Origin: Gammaproteobacteria bacterium UBA5078
GTDB lineage: Bacteria > Pseudomonadota > Gammaproteobacteria > Pseudomonadales > Pseudohongiellaceae
Reading direction: 5' to 3'
Assembly (NCBI GenBank): GCA_002416505.1
Contig: DIAM01000024.1
Coordinates: 1 to 14,708, forward strand
Length of the DNA: 14,708 nt
The notes beneath the pieces were generated by a model, which did no database searches, was not told the DNA's origin, and worked only from the letters and a program-made list of their open reading frames with translations. Of the stretch, positions 1 to 6,796 are shown piece after piece. The position numbers were made by a program, and so were the translations under genes. Position 1 is the first letter of the stretch; the number at the start of each line of letters is the position of its first letter.

Positions 1-51
1 TCACTCTGACCCCTTTGATCACTCTGACCCCTTTGATCACTCCCTTTGATC
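1..51 (-). repeat. GATCAAAGGGGTCAGAGT tandem repeat, 2.6 copies
   Basis: Read on the minus strand, the unit GATCAAAGGGGTCAGAGT is repeated with an 18-base period: two full copies (about 1-38) and one copy that has lost its middle (39-51). It begins directly after the TAA stop of the cyclase gene. The same core occurs at 4483-4504 and 5813-5866, and a decayed version at 7431-7448, so it is a dispersed family. The core resembles REP-type repeats mobilised by Y1 (RAYT) transposases, but no such transposase lies in this window, so that link is inference. Confidence 0.85.
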
Positions 52-1107
52 TTAGAACGTGGCCAAGGCGTTGAACGGACTCGCGGTCCCGCCCGGGATC
101 GGGTTGATCTGAATGGCCGTCATAAACTCCCAGCGCTGCAAGCGCGCGGCGGCCCTCGAGACATCTTCCAGATAACCGTTGTCCACGATGGGCAGGCCCA
201 AGTTGACCTGCGTAAGTTGGTGAATCGGCCGGCCGATACCCGTTACTCCTGAGGGTTGCACGTCGTTGACCGCGTCTCCTACAAGAATCGCCACGTCCCG
301 TGCCTTGAGCCAAGGCAGCACCGAGGCATGTAGGCCTGCACCGCCCTGTCCATATTGCCAGGGCCCCTGCGCTTCGCGCATCGCCCAGCGCCCGGTACGC
401 ACGAACAAGGCATCGCCGCTGCCGATCTTCACGCCCGCAAACTCCTCCCACGCCTCTAGGTCGGAGACATAGATGGGCGTGCTAGGGTCTAGCCAGTCCA
501 CACCGCGTAGCAGGGGAATATCCACCAATACGCCACGGGTAACATAGGAGGTGCCCATGCGATCGATGGCCAGGTCCTCACAGCCCGTAGCGGTGAGATT
601 CTGTGGGTAGCCATTGAAGATTATGTATTCACCATCGACCTCACTTCGGTAATGACACAATGCGTCGATATGCGAGAGCATGCCGTCGTGTAGGGAGAAA
701 CTGATCTCGTCTAGGGCAAAGGTGGGCTCACCCGTTACCGGGTCGAGCCGGCTCATCCGATGCTCGGTCGGGCCGAAACTCTGGCTATCCAGAGCCTTTT
801 CCAAGGTCACGAAATGTTGCAGCGTCACCGTCTCCCCGGTTTGCACTAGCGCGGCGGCCTGCCGAGTCTTCTCCGGCGTAATAAGGTTCAAGGTGCCGCG
901 CTGGTCATCAGGGCCCCAACGCCCCCAATTGGACAGCTCCTGCTCCCACACTTTAAGGGTATCTAAGGTGACGAGGTTGGCGGGCGATTGGGTCGATGGG
1001 TGAGCTTGAAAATCCTGAGCGAGCGCACTTGCGGGCGCCGCCAAGAGCAAAGCAAGATTGAGGGTAGCCCAGAACTGGCGAGAGTTTACTAAGGGACGTC
1101 TATTCAT
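52..1107 (-). CDS. Secreted cyclase-family (kynurenine formamidase-like) metal hydrolase
   Basis: A 351-residue protein of the cyclase/kynurenine formamidase family (PF04199), metal-dependent amidohydrolases acting on substrates such as formylkynurenine or isatin. The metal-site motif is at residues 140-152 (LHDGMLSHIDALCH), with H140, H146, D148 and H152 as candidate ligands. Spacing between the first two histidines is two residues longer than in the classic HxGTH motif, as in other branches of the family. Residues 1-31 form a signal peptide ending ALAQ, so it is probably periplasmic. The frame is open up to 1182, but ATG 1107 has an AGAGGG Shine-Dalgarno eight bases upstream and starts the signal peptide cleanly. 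The stop abuts the GGGGTCAGAG repeat. The substrate is not predictable. It points away from the GNAT gene at 1278, sharing a divergent upstream region of about 170 bases. Confidence 0.9.
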   Translation of the reverse strand: MNRRPLVNSRQFWATLNLALLLAAPASALAQDFQAHPSTQSPANLVTLDTLKVWEQELSNWGRWGPDDQRGTLNLITPEKTRQAAALVQTGETVTLQHFVTLEKALDSQSFGPTEHRMSRLDPVTGEPTFALDEISFSLHDGMLSHIDALCHYRSEVDGEYIIFNGYPQNLTATGCEDLAIDRMGTSYVTRGVLVDIPLLRGVDWLDPSTPIYVSDLEAWEEFAGVKIGSGDALFVRTGRWAMREAQGPWQYGQGGAGLHASVLPWLKARDVAILVGDAVNDVQPSGVTGIGRPIHQLTQVNLGLPIVDNGYLEDVSRAAARLQRWEFMTAIQINPIPGGTASPFNALATF

Positions 1108-1277
1108 TGTTGTAGCCCTCTGGATTATTAGTTTGCCTAGGACCATTCGCTCGAGCAGCCTAGTGAAGCTCCTATGTACCACATCGCCTCGTAAACGGCC
1201 AACTCAGGCCGCGTAGAAACTCACCGAAGATAGTGGGATACTCTGGCGCTGAATTTCGAAAGATGGGCAGAGCACGC

Positions 1278-1826
1278 ATGCACATATCGGCAGACACAGT
1301 TCTCAATACCGAAAGGCTAATGCTGCGCGCCGTGGATTTCTGCGATATCGATCTCGTTTGGCAAGCGAGCCGCACCGAGGGTTTCAATGACGGCATGACG
1401 TGGGACCCGCCCGGCAGTCGCGATGAACTGGCCCACATAACTCAACGCAACCGCGACGATTGGCGCGACGGCAAATGCTATATCTTCACCATCTGCACGC
1501 TACAGCCCTGCATCGCGGTCGGCCGCGTAGGCCTGCACAAAGAGGCTGAGCCCAACACATGGAACATAGGCTTCTGGGTACACCCGGACCATTGGGGCAA
1601 AGGCTATGCGCCTGAGGCGGCGCGTGTCGTGTTAGAGTTCGGTTTCGAAAGACTTGGCGCGGCAAGAATCGCAACCGCCCACGCCACTTGGAACACGCGC
1701 AGCCAGGGCGTCATCAGAAGACTTGGGTTTCAATTTGTGCGTGAGAACCCGGCAGGCTTCTACAAAAATGGCACCGCAGTGGCCGAGTTTGAGTATGCCC
1801 TAGACGCGAATGGAGCTAGAGAATAG
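1278..1826 (+). CDS. GNAT-family N-acetyltransferase (RimJ/RimL type)
   Basis: A 182-residue GNAT protein. The opening LNTERLMLRAVDFCDIDLVW (residues 9-28) is typical of RimJ/RimL-like acetyltransferases, which move the acetyl group of acetyl-CoA to protein N-termini or small amines. The acetyl-CoA pyrophosphate loop is visible as HWGKGYAPEAARVVLEFGF (about 105-123), and the late NTRSQGVIRRLGF (139-151) matches the family C-terminal motif. The frame is also open from GTG 1233 and ATG 1263. I prefer ATG 1278 because it places TERL at the usual distance from the start, but none of the three has a strong Shine-Dalgarno. Its TAG overlaps the GTG start of the next gene by one base (TAGTG), so the two are probably translationally coupled. 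Substrate unknown. Confidence 0.85.
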   Translation: MHISADTVLNTERLMLRAVDFCDIDLVWQASRTEGFNDGMTWDPPGSRDELAHITQRNRDDWRDGKCYIFTICTLQPCIAVGRVGLHKEAEPNTWNIGFWVHPDHWGKGYAPEAARVVLEFGFERLGAARIATAHATWNTRSQGVIRRLGFQFVRENPAGFYKNGTAVAEFEYALDANGARE

Positions 1827-2266
1827 TGGACGGAACCGAAGTACAACAACATATGAGACTCGCTATGGAGGAGGGGCGCAAGGCTGTAGAGAAATGCGCA
1901 GATAATCCTCCCGTTGGCTGCGTGTTAGTGCTGCATGGCATTGTGGTTGCGAAAGGACACACCAACCCACCAGGCGAGCCTCACGCTGAAGCCATGGCCA
2001 TAGGTCAGCTGCACAGCGGCGCCAGCGATATCGAAGCATTCGTGACGTTAGAGCCTTGCTCATTTCACGGCAGAACGCCCTCGTGCGCAGAAGCCTTAAT
2101 CAATGCGGGGATAAAACGGGTCTACGTCGGCATGATCGACCCGGACTCGAGAAATAATGGCCGCGGAATCGCGCGACTACGCGAGGCCGGCGTCGAAGTG
2201 CATGTTGGCTTGCTCGAGCAGGAAATCGCGCTAGAACTGCGCGACCACCTCGGCAAGGCGCTATAG
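1826..2266 (+). CDS. Stand-alone RibD-type (CMP/dCMP-like) zinc deaminase domain
   Basis: A 146-residue zinc deaminase. The zinc and catalytic motifs are H53-A-E55 and P77-C78 with C87 in PCSFHGRTPSC, a signature characteristic of the N-terminal deaminase half of RibD (riboflavin biosynthesis). The protein ends after LREAGVEVHVGLLEQEIALELRDHL, where RibD would continue into its reductase half, so only one domain is present. No frameshifted continuation is evident: the next gene begins 18 bases later. A RibD_C-like reductase is encoded separately at 6797. The GTG start overlaps the stop of the GNAT gene and has GGAG upstream; internal ATGs at 1853 and 1865 would cut into the N-terminus. It could be a dedicated deaminase for another pyrimidine or pterin-like substrate. 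Confidence 0.85.
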   Translation: MDGTEVQQHMRLAMEEGRKAVEKCADNPPVGCVLVLHGIVVAKGHTNPPGEPHAEAMAIGQLHSGASDIEAFVTLEPCSFHGRTPSCAEALINAGIKRVYVGMIDPDSRNNGRGIARLREAGVEVHVGLLEQEIALELRDHLGKAL

Positions 2267-2284
2267 AGATCATAGGCAGAACCG

Positions 2285-2824
2285 ATGAGCCCCATCACAC
2301 TACTAGCCCTGTCCGGCAGCCTGCGCAGCGCGTCCTATAATACTGCGGCCATTGTGGCACTGCAGAGCCTGGCACCGGCCTATATCGAGATTGTGATCGG
2401 CTCAATTGCGCAGCTGCCGCTATTCAATCCCGATCTCGAAGGACAGCACATTCCCGCCCTTGATGAACTCGTCTCTGCACTAAACCAAGCCGATGGTTTG
2501 ATCATAGCCAGCCCGGAATATGCCCATGGCATTAGTGGACCGATGAAGAACGCACTCGACTGGCTGGTAGGCGGCGTCGAGTTTCCGTATAAACCCATCA
2601 TGCTGATCAACACATCGCCTCGAGCACAACACGCACTGGACGCGTTAAAAGAGGTGCTGACTACCATGTCGGGCAATATCATCGCCGAGGCATGCGTCGC
2701 TATTCCTTTATTGAGCAGTGAACTAGACGCAGATGGCATCAGCGGCGACAGGGAACTGTCCAAGACTTTATTGTCCGCGCTCGAAGAGTTTCGTGTTGCA
2801 ATAGAAGCTGAGAGATCTGCCTAA
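2285..2824 (+). CDS. NADPH-dependent FMN reductase family flavoprotein
   Basis: A 179-residue flavodoxin-fold reductase (PF03358). The FMN-phosphate loop GSLRSASYN is at residues 11-19, and the family-defining SPEYAHGISGPMKNALDWL is at 76-94 (the usual form is PEYNxxxPGxLKNAIDW). Relatives reduce FMN, quinones, chromate or azo dyes with NAD(P)H in the cytoplasm; the sequence does not tell which. It follows the deaminase by 18 bases and is probably third in an operon with the GNAT and deaminase genes. Length is normal for the family. The Shine-Dalgarno is weak. Confidence 0.9.
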   Translation: MSPITLLALSGSLRSASYNTAAIVALQSLAPAYIEIVIGSIAQLPLFNPDLEGQHIPALDELVSALNQADGLIIASPEYAHGISGPMKNALDWLVGGVEFPYKPIMLINTSPRAQHALDALKEVLTTMSGNIIAEACVAIPLLSSELDADGISGDRELSKTLLSALEEFRVAIEAERSA

Positions 2825-2969
2825 GGCCTAAGTTAAATGCATGGGATATTGGAGATGAAGAAACATCGCGTATTTACTACAGAGTTCGCCAAGGGCAAAG
2901 CGATGGCGAAGATTCTCCGAGCGCCATAAGAGATCGCGCTGGATAGCTTAGCGTTAACAAGCATTAGCA

Positions 2970-3455
2970 ATGGCAGCGGCGATAAGATTCCCTATGACTC
3001 AAGCAAGTGAACTAAGAACACCCACTATAGGCCTAAGCCCCGCCCAACTCGAGGACGCGCAGGATCTCGCCGCACTGCGTGTCGAGGCGATGCGAGAAAG
3101 CCTTGAACGAGTCGGTCGATTTGACCCCACACGGGCTGCACAGCGCTTTCTTGCGAGCTTCTCACCCGCGCACACTAGGCATATCGTCGTGGACGACCAT
3201 AGAGTGGGCTTTGTGGTAGTAAAGTCAACGACGACCTTTATACTGCTTGACCATCTCTATATTCGCCCAGCAGATCAGGGCAAGAAAATTGGATCTACAG
3301 TGCTCTCACTAGTATTCGCGGAGGCGAGAGCACAAGGACTCCCAGTTCGACTTGGCGCACTTCGCGACAGCCCATCGAATCGCTTCTATATTCGCCATGG
3401 CTTCAAGCTAAGCGAGCAGAGCGAGTTTGACAACTACTACACTCGAGAGCTCTAG
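2970..3455 (+). CDS. GNAT-family N-acetyltransferase
   Basis: A 161-residue GNAT domain protein unlike the one at 1278. The acetyl-CoA loop appears as DQGKKIGSTVL (residues 102-112) after the beta strand FILLDHLYIRP (90-100), and SPSNRFYIRHGF (134-145) is the usual C-terminal motif where an asparagine and tyrosine contact the cofactor. The N-terminal PAQLEDAQDLAALRVEAMRESLE fits the GNAT helix 1-2 region. ATG 2994 (residue 9) is an alternative start; neither has a convincing Shine-Dalgarno. It stands alone, with about 145 bases to the reductase upstream and 139 to the next gene. Substrate unknown. Confidence 0.8.
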   Translation: MAAAIRFPMTQASELRTPTIGLSPAQLEDAQDLAALRVEAMRESLERVGRFDPTRAAQRFLASFSPAHTRHIVVDDHRVGFVVVKSTTTFILLDHLYIRPADQGKKIGSTVLSLVFAEARAQGLPVRLGALRDSPSNRFYIRHGFKLSEQSEFDNYYTREL

Positions 3456-3594
3456 CCCCACGGCCGCAGTGCTTGGTCGGCTCGAGCGCCTCACCCGCAG
3501 CGAAACCGTACATCGTAGTAAAACTAGCTCGCCTCATTGTGTTCTGTATACTGGCATTATGTCGTTCCATTTGAAGCACTTTTCGAGGTGATAT

Positions 3595-3783
3595 ATGAAA
3601 CCTAGAAAAACCCAAGACCACAGTGATTCCGCTAAGCCTAAGGGAATGGCAATCGGGATTTGCATCGGTGTAGCAATTGGCGCGGCCATGCAGAATCTTG
3701 CTATCGGCATAGCCATTGGTGTGGCGATCGGGGCGGGCATAAGCGTGTCGATGGCGAGGCGCAAGAAAGACGAGTCTGAATAA
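3595..3783 (+). CDS. Small glycine-zipper membrane protein
   Basis: A 62-residue protein missed by length filters but with a strong GAGGTGA Shine-Dalgarno four bases or so before ATG. After a charged N-terminus (residues 1-16) come two near-identical hydrophobic segments, AIGICIGVAIGAAM (about 19-32) and AIGIAIGVAIGAGI (about 36-49), and a basic tail ARRKKDESE. The regular Gly-x3-Gly spacing is a glycine zipper, which packs transmembrane helices tightly, so a helical hairpin in the inner membrane is likely. Similar tiny Gly-zipper proteins are widespread and mostly uncharacterised. It lies 49 bases before the DUF998 membrane gene and may be co-transcribed with it. Function unknown. Confidence 0.7.
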   Translation: MKPRKTQDHSDSAKPKGMAIGICIGVAIGAAMQNLAIGIAIGVAIGAGISVSMARRKKDESE

Positions 3784-3832
3784 TGCGCTTGTCGACACCG
3801 ACATAACTGTTTTCCTGCTGAGAGTTTCTGAG

Positions 3833-4504
3833 ATGTCCAATAAGTTGATATCAATGTCCGGCGTGTTTGCAACAGCGATTTTCTGGGGCGCGCTATTGGT
3901 ATTTGCTGCCATTCGTCCTGACTACACCCACTTCCATAAGGCGATTAGCGAACTAGGCGCGTTCGGAGCGCCCCACGCACTCGCCTGGAATCTGATCGGC
4001 TTCATAGTCCCTGGCGTTCTGCTTGCGCTCTGTGGCGGCGCAATAGCGCTGCGGGTAGATGGCCGCAGAACTGCACTGTACTGGCTGCTTATACTCTCTG
4101 GCTTAGGGTTTTCCGGCACTGGCCTCATCCCAGCGGTTATGGAAGATGGCTCCCCCTCTCTGGAATCGGCATGGACGATTGGGCATGTCATCATGACCTT
4201 CGTATCGGGCCTCCCTTGGCTACTTGCTACTGCAGTTCTAGTGAGCCACGTTAAACGCAATGAGCAATGGCGTCACCTAACTACTACCTGCCTAGTCCTA
4301 AGCTGTCTGGCTATCGCAAGCCTCCTAACTAATATGCTTTCCCGAGGCCTTCCCTTCCTGGCGGAGAACCCCGGGCTGGCCCAAAGGATTGCGTTCGCCT
4401 TCTACTTCGCGTGGTTTCTAGTGGCTGGATTTTTATTCAATGGTCGGGTGGTTGTAGAGACTAAAGTGCAAGCAGAAGGAACCAAAGGGGTCAGAGTAAT
4501 TTGA
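3833..4504 (+). CDS. DUF998 family multi-pass membrane protein
   Basis: A 223-residue integral membrane protein with about six hydrophobic helices (roughly 9-27, 51-73, 80-100, 114-138, 149-169 and 186-204). The first loop carries ISELGAFGAPHALAWN (38-53), matching the ISELGA...GAP signature of DUF998. No enzymatic function is established for this family. The last residues, TKGVRVI and the TGA stop, are encoded by a copy of the dispersed CAAAGGGGTCAGAGTAATTTGA repeat, so the C-terminus has been redefined by repeat insertion. The 62-aa glycine-zipper gene lies just upstream. Confidence 0.8.
   Translation: MSNKLISMSGVFATAIFWGALLVFAAIRPDYTHFHKAISELGAFGAPHALAWNLIGFIVPGVLLALCGGAIALRVDGRRTALYWLLILSGLGFSGTGLIPAVMEDGSPSLESAWTIGHVIMTFVSGLPWLLATAVLVSHVKRNEQWRHLTTTCLVLSCLAIASLLTNMLSRGLPFLAENPGLAQRIAFAFYFAWFLVAGFLFNGRVVVETKVQAEGTKGVRVI
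4483..4504 (+). repeat. GGGGTCAGAG repeat overlapping the DUF998 stop codon
   Basis: A single 22-base copy (core AAAGGGGTCAGAGTAATTTG) of the family also found at 1-51 and 5813-5866. It lies inside the reading frame of the DUF998 gene and supplies its last codons and the TGA stop. Confidence 0.85.
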
Positions 4505-4512
4505 AATTGACC

Positions 4513-4533
4513 GCCCGTTGCGACCGAACGGGC
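4513..4533. other. Hairpin downstream of the DUF998 gene
   Basis: GCCCGTT (4513-4519) and AACGGGC (4527-4533) form a perfect 7-bp GC-rich stem with a 7-base loop, eight bases after the DUF998 stop. There is no T-run after it, so it may protect the mRNA 3' end or be a REP-like hairpin rather than a full intrinsic terminator. Confidence 0.5.
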
Positions 4534-4615
4534 CACAAGACCTATGCAGTTGCTTTCGATCCACTGACGTAGGACTATGTCTAATATTAGATAAACTCCA
4601 CCAAGAGGGTTGAAC

Positions 4616-5815
4616 ATGCGCCAAACGCTGTTATCACTGCTAATAACTCCCGCCTTATTGTTGCCTACAATCGCGTCTGCCCAATCCGGTTATCCGGAGT
4701 CATTGCTGAACAGCAAAGGCATATTTACGCGGGATGGGGCCGCTGCGCTGGGCCAGCCCTTCCGAGGCGTCACTAGCTCCGATGGCCTCATCGATGGCTT
4801 GTTTCCAATCCAAGACACCGGCCTATCCACGGCCTCTTTGGCCGAGGCTGGTGCCGCCTTTCTCGCAGCACTAAACGACATACACCTGAGTCGCGCGCAT
4901 TTCCCCATAGATGACCCGGAGTGGCGCAATTGGTCCAATGTGGATGTGGGCATCTTCGCCCGCCACGGCGTTAGCCTCGAGGAGATGGATGCCGCTCAGA
5001 AGGCCGCCGCGTGGAATCTGCTCCGCGTCTCTCTCAGCGCCCAAGGACTGAAGACCACCCAAGACATCATGAAGACCGAACAAACCTTGCTGGAGCTCAA
5101 CGAAGAATCCATCCGCTACGGCGAGGAGAAGTACTACTTCACCGTCATGGGTATTCCCTCCGCCACCGAACCCTGGGGCTGGCAATTGGACGGACACCAT
5201 CTGGTCATCAACTACTTCATTCAAGGCGGGCAAGTGGTGATGACGCCAACCTTCCTCGGCGGCGAGCCCGTAGTGGCTAAAAGCGGCCTCTACGAAGGCA
5301 ACACCATATTGCAGGACGAGCAGAACCTCGGCCTAGCCTTCATGACCTCTCTGGATGCGCAGCAGCGAAGCCGGGCCACCGTGCAAACCGAGAAGACCGG
5401 TAATGCGCCCATGGCTGCGGCCAATGCAGACAATATGGTGCTGGACTACGTAGGCTTGCCAGGCTCTGCGCTGAGCGCCCCGCAGAAGGCTAAACTGGTG
5501 GAGTTGCTCGCTCAATACGTTGGCACCATGCGCGACGACCAAGCTGCCGTGCGCATGGATCAGGTGGAACAGCACCTAGACGAGACCTACTTCTCTTGGG
5601 TAGGGGAAGTGAACGAAGACGCCGTCTTCTACTACCGCGTGCATAGCCCGGTGGTGCTGATAGAGTTCGACCATCAGAACCCAGTGGGCACCACCATGAT
5701 CAATCCCCCCGGCACCCCAACCAGAGACCATATCCACACGGTCATTCGCACGCCTAACGGCAATGACTATGGCAAGGACTTGCTGCGCCAGCATCTGGAG
5801 ACCCATCCCCATTGA
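4616..5815 (+). CDS. Exported DUF3500 family protein
   Basis: A 399-residue protein with a signal peptide (residues 1-22, ending IASAQ), so probably periplasmic. It has the hallmark blocks of DUF3500: KYYFTVMGIPSATEPWGWQ (172-190), LDGHHLVINY (191-200), TPTFLGGEP (210-218), VLIEFDHQ (347-354) and HIHTVIRTPNGNDYGKDLL (372-390). The many conserved His, Asp and Trp residues suggest a ligand- or metal-binding role, but no activity is established for the family. TTG 4610 is in frame upstream; ATG 4616 is chosen because AGAGGG sits six bases before it. The TGA stop is the first three bases of a doubled GGGGTCAGAG repeat. A CTAATATTAG palindrome lies about 26 bases upstream of the start. Confidence 0.9.
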   Translation: MRQTLLSLLITPALLLPTIASAQSGYPESLLNSKGIFTRDGAAALGQPFRGVTSSDGLIDGLFPIQDTGLSTASLAEAGAAFLAALNDIHLSRAHFPIDDPEWRNWSNVDVGIFARHGVSLEEMDAAQKAAAWNLLRVSLSAQGLKTTQDIMKTEQTLLELNEESIRYGEEKYYFTVMGIPSATEPWGWQLDGHHLVINYFIQGGQVVMTPTFLGGEPVVAKSGLYEGNTILQDEQNLGLAFMTSLDAQQRSRATVQTEKTGNAPMAAANADNMVLDYVGLPGSALSAPQKAKLVELLAQYVGTMRDDQAAVRMDQVEQHLDETYFSWVGEVNEDAVFYYRVHSPVVLIEFDHQNPVGTTMINPPGTPTRDHIHTVIRTPNGNDYGKDLLRQHLETHPH

Positions 5816-5866
5816 TCAAAGGGGTCAGAGTAATTTGATTGATCAAAGGGGTCAGAGTAATTTGAT
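5813..5866 (+). repeat. Two perfect tandem 27-base GGGGTCAGAG repeats
   Basis: The 27-base unit starting TGATCAAAGGGGTCAGAG occurs at 5813-5839 and again, identically, at 5840-5866. Its first three bases are the stop codon of the DUF3500 gene. Perfect identity suggests a recent duplication. Confidence 0.9.
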
Positions 5867-5998
5867 CGCCGGTGCCTAAGGTGAGTTCTAGAAAACACAT
5901 CACGCTTGGCAAGCGGCAGCGGGCGAAGAGTTGCGCGACCCGATCAACAGGCGCGCTCACAACTCGAGCAAAGCAGACAAGATTAACAAGGGATCCCT

Positions 5999-6055
5999 AT
6001 GGCCACGAAACTGGACAACACTCGGCGTAGGAGATACCTTTTGTTCTTCTTTTAG
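5999..6055 (+). CDS. Possible 18-codon leader peptide upstream of the DUF6445 gene
   Basis: A short frame reading MATKLDNTRRRRYLLFFF starts at ATG 5999 with an AAGGGA Shine-Dalgarno five bases upstream and stops at TAG 6053. It contains four consecutive arginine codons (CGG CGT AGG AGA) and three consecutive phenylalanine codons, and is followed by a hairpin at 6095-6110 before the DUF6445 start. This is the layout of an attenuation leader, but no alternative anti-terminator pairing was demonstrated, and it may be chance. A second promoter-like element at 6041-6067 would bypass it. Confidence 0.3.
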   Translation: MATKLDNTRRRRYLLFFF

Positions 6056-6067
6056 GCGACATAATAT
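6041..6067 (+). promoter_or_regulatory. Candidate promoter for the DUF6445 gene
   Basis: TTGTTC (6041-6046) and TAATAT (6062-6067) are separated by 15 bases. The -10 is close to consensus but the -35 and spacer are weak. Transcription would start near 6074, leaving a leader of about 65 bases that contains the 6095-6110 hairpin. Confidence 0.3.
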
Positions 6068-6094
6068 AAGCAAGGTTAATGTATTGTCCTCACC

Positions 6095-6110
6095 CCGCAA
6101 GCTTCTGCGG
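6095..6110. other. Leader hairpin followed by a short T-rich stretch
   Basis: CCGCA (6095-6099) pairs with TGCGG (6106-6110) over a 6-base loop and is followed by TTTATT. It is short for an intrinsic terminator but could act as an attenuator or affect translation of the DUF6445 gene 30 bases downstream. Confidence 0.3.
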
Positions 6111-6139
6111 TTTATTAATCTGTTACGAGCGGTAAGCGA

Positions 6140-6748
6140 ATGCTTAATAGGTACATAGTAGTAGACGACTTTTATAACGACCCCGATCAATTGGTGAAAG
6201 TTGCTTTAAGCACGATGAGAGAAGAGGATTCGCCCACTGGTGGCTATGCAGGCGTAATGACTACACAGTCCTTCCTAGGGGAGCAGCAAAGGGATATGTT
6301 CCAAAAGCTCACCATGGAGCCCTCCATAAACTCCTCAACCAATGCCAACGGAAGATTACGATTTACGAGAACGAACGATACATTTAAGTTTCACATTCAC
6401 TACGATGTGGATATGCAAACTAAGTGGGCAGGAGTTGTCTATCTTTCCAAAGATCACCCCAAAACAGATGGCACGAACTTCTGGAAGCATAAGAGAACCG
6501 GTTTGGAGATAGCACCCAACACTGTCGAGGGTTTTGCTCAATATGGGTGGAAGTCTTTTCAAGACCTTAAGGAGTTCTTGGAGACAGAGGGGCTCGATGA
6601 GTCACTATGGGAAAAAACGTTTACCATACCCTACAAATACAATCGGCTAGTTTTGTTCAGGCCTTGGCTGCTTCACTCCCCGGGACCCGCTTTCGGAGAT
6701 ACTCTGGAGTCCTCCAGAATAGTGCAGACAATTTTTTTGGGTAACTAA
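6140..6748 (+). CDS. DUF6445 family protein, putative 2-oxoglutarate/Fe(II) oxygenase fold
   Basis: A 202-residue protein resembling DUF6445, whose members often sit near tryptophan-halogenase-like and SapC genes. A facial-triad pattern is visible: H87-Y-D89 in FHIHYDVD, then H179 in LFRPWLLHSPG, with R193 (SSRIVQTIF) where prolyl-hydroxylase-like enzymes bind 2-oxoglutarate. GVVYLSKDHPKTDGTNFWKHKRTG (98-121) matches the strand block after the HxD motif. The oxygenase assignment is inference from these residues. The gene is noticeably AT-richer than DUF3500 on its left and the reductase on its right, and no halogenase or SapC gene is nearby, which suggests separate acquisition. The start has only a weak Shine-Dalgarno (GGTAAG). 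Confidence 0.7.
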   Translation: MLNRYIVVDDFYNDPDQLVKVALSTMREEDSPTGGYAGVMTTQSFLGEQQRDMFQKLTMEPSINSSTNANGRLRFTRTNDTFKFHIHYDVDMQTKWAGVVYLSKDHPKTDGTNFWKHKRTGLEIAPNTVEGFAQYGWKSFQDLKEFLETEGLDESLWEKTFTIPYKYNRLVLFRPWLLHSPGPAFGDTLESSRIVQTIFLGN

Positions 6749-6750
6749 CA

Positions 6751-6760
6751 CTAATATTAG
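6751..6760. other. CTAATATTAG palindrome, also at 4581-4590
   Basis: The same 10-base palindrome lies 26 bases before the DUF3500 start and 36 bases before the reductase start at 6797. It could be a shared operator or contain a -10 box, or be coincidental in AT-rich spacers. Confidence 0.2.
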
Positions 6761-6796
6761 TATTAGGCCTACCTCTCAACATGCGAACGAAAAATC

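Noticed and set aside
2855..2929. 24-codon frame MKKHRVFTTEFAKGKAMAKI, loosely like the start of an IS3 OrfA transposase
   Set aside because: It stops after 24 residues, no further transposase homology or inverted repeats follow, and the GGAG lies too close to the ATG. It may be a remnant but is not supported.
3403..3912. Minus-strand frames of 169 and 112 codons opposite the glycine-zipper gene
   Set aside because: They are mirror frames of the repetitive Gly/Ile codons; the plus-strand gene has the ribosome binding site and sensible composition.
1278..4504. Integron cassette array (run of small, unrelated same-strand genes)
   Set aside because: No attC sites with paired RYYYAAC/GTTRRRY ends were found between the genes, and two of the genes overlap by one base.
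4690..5812. Minus-strand frames opposite the DUF3500 gene (87, 120, 80 and 78 codons)
   Set aside because: They are shadows of a conserved plus-strand gene, with no ribosome sites or family resemblance.
5813..5866. CRISPR array
   Set aside because: The repeats are directly adjacent with no spacers.
5931..6158. 75-codon frame before the DUF6445 gene
   Set aside because: No ribosome site, unlikely composition, and it overlaps the DUF6445 start and the leader elements.
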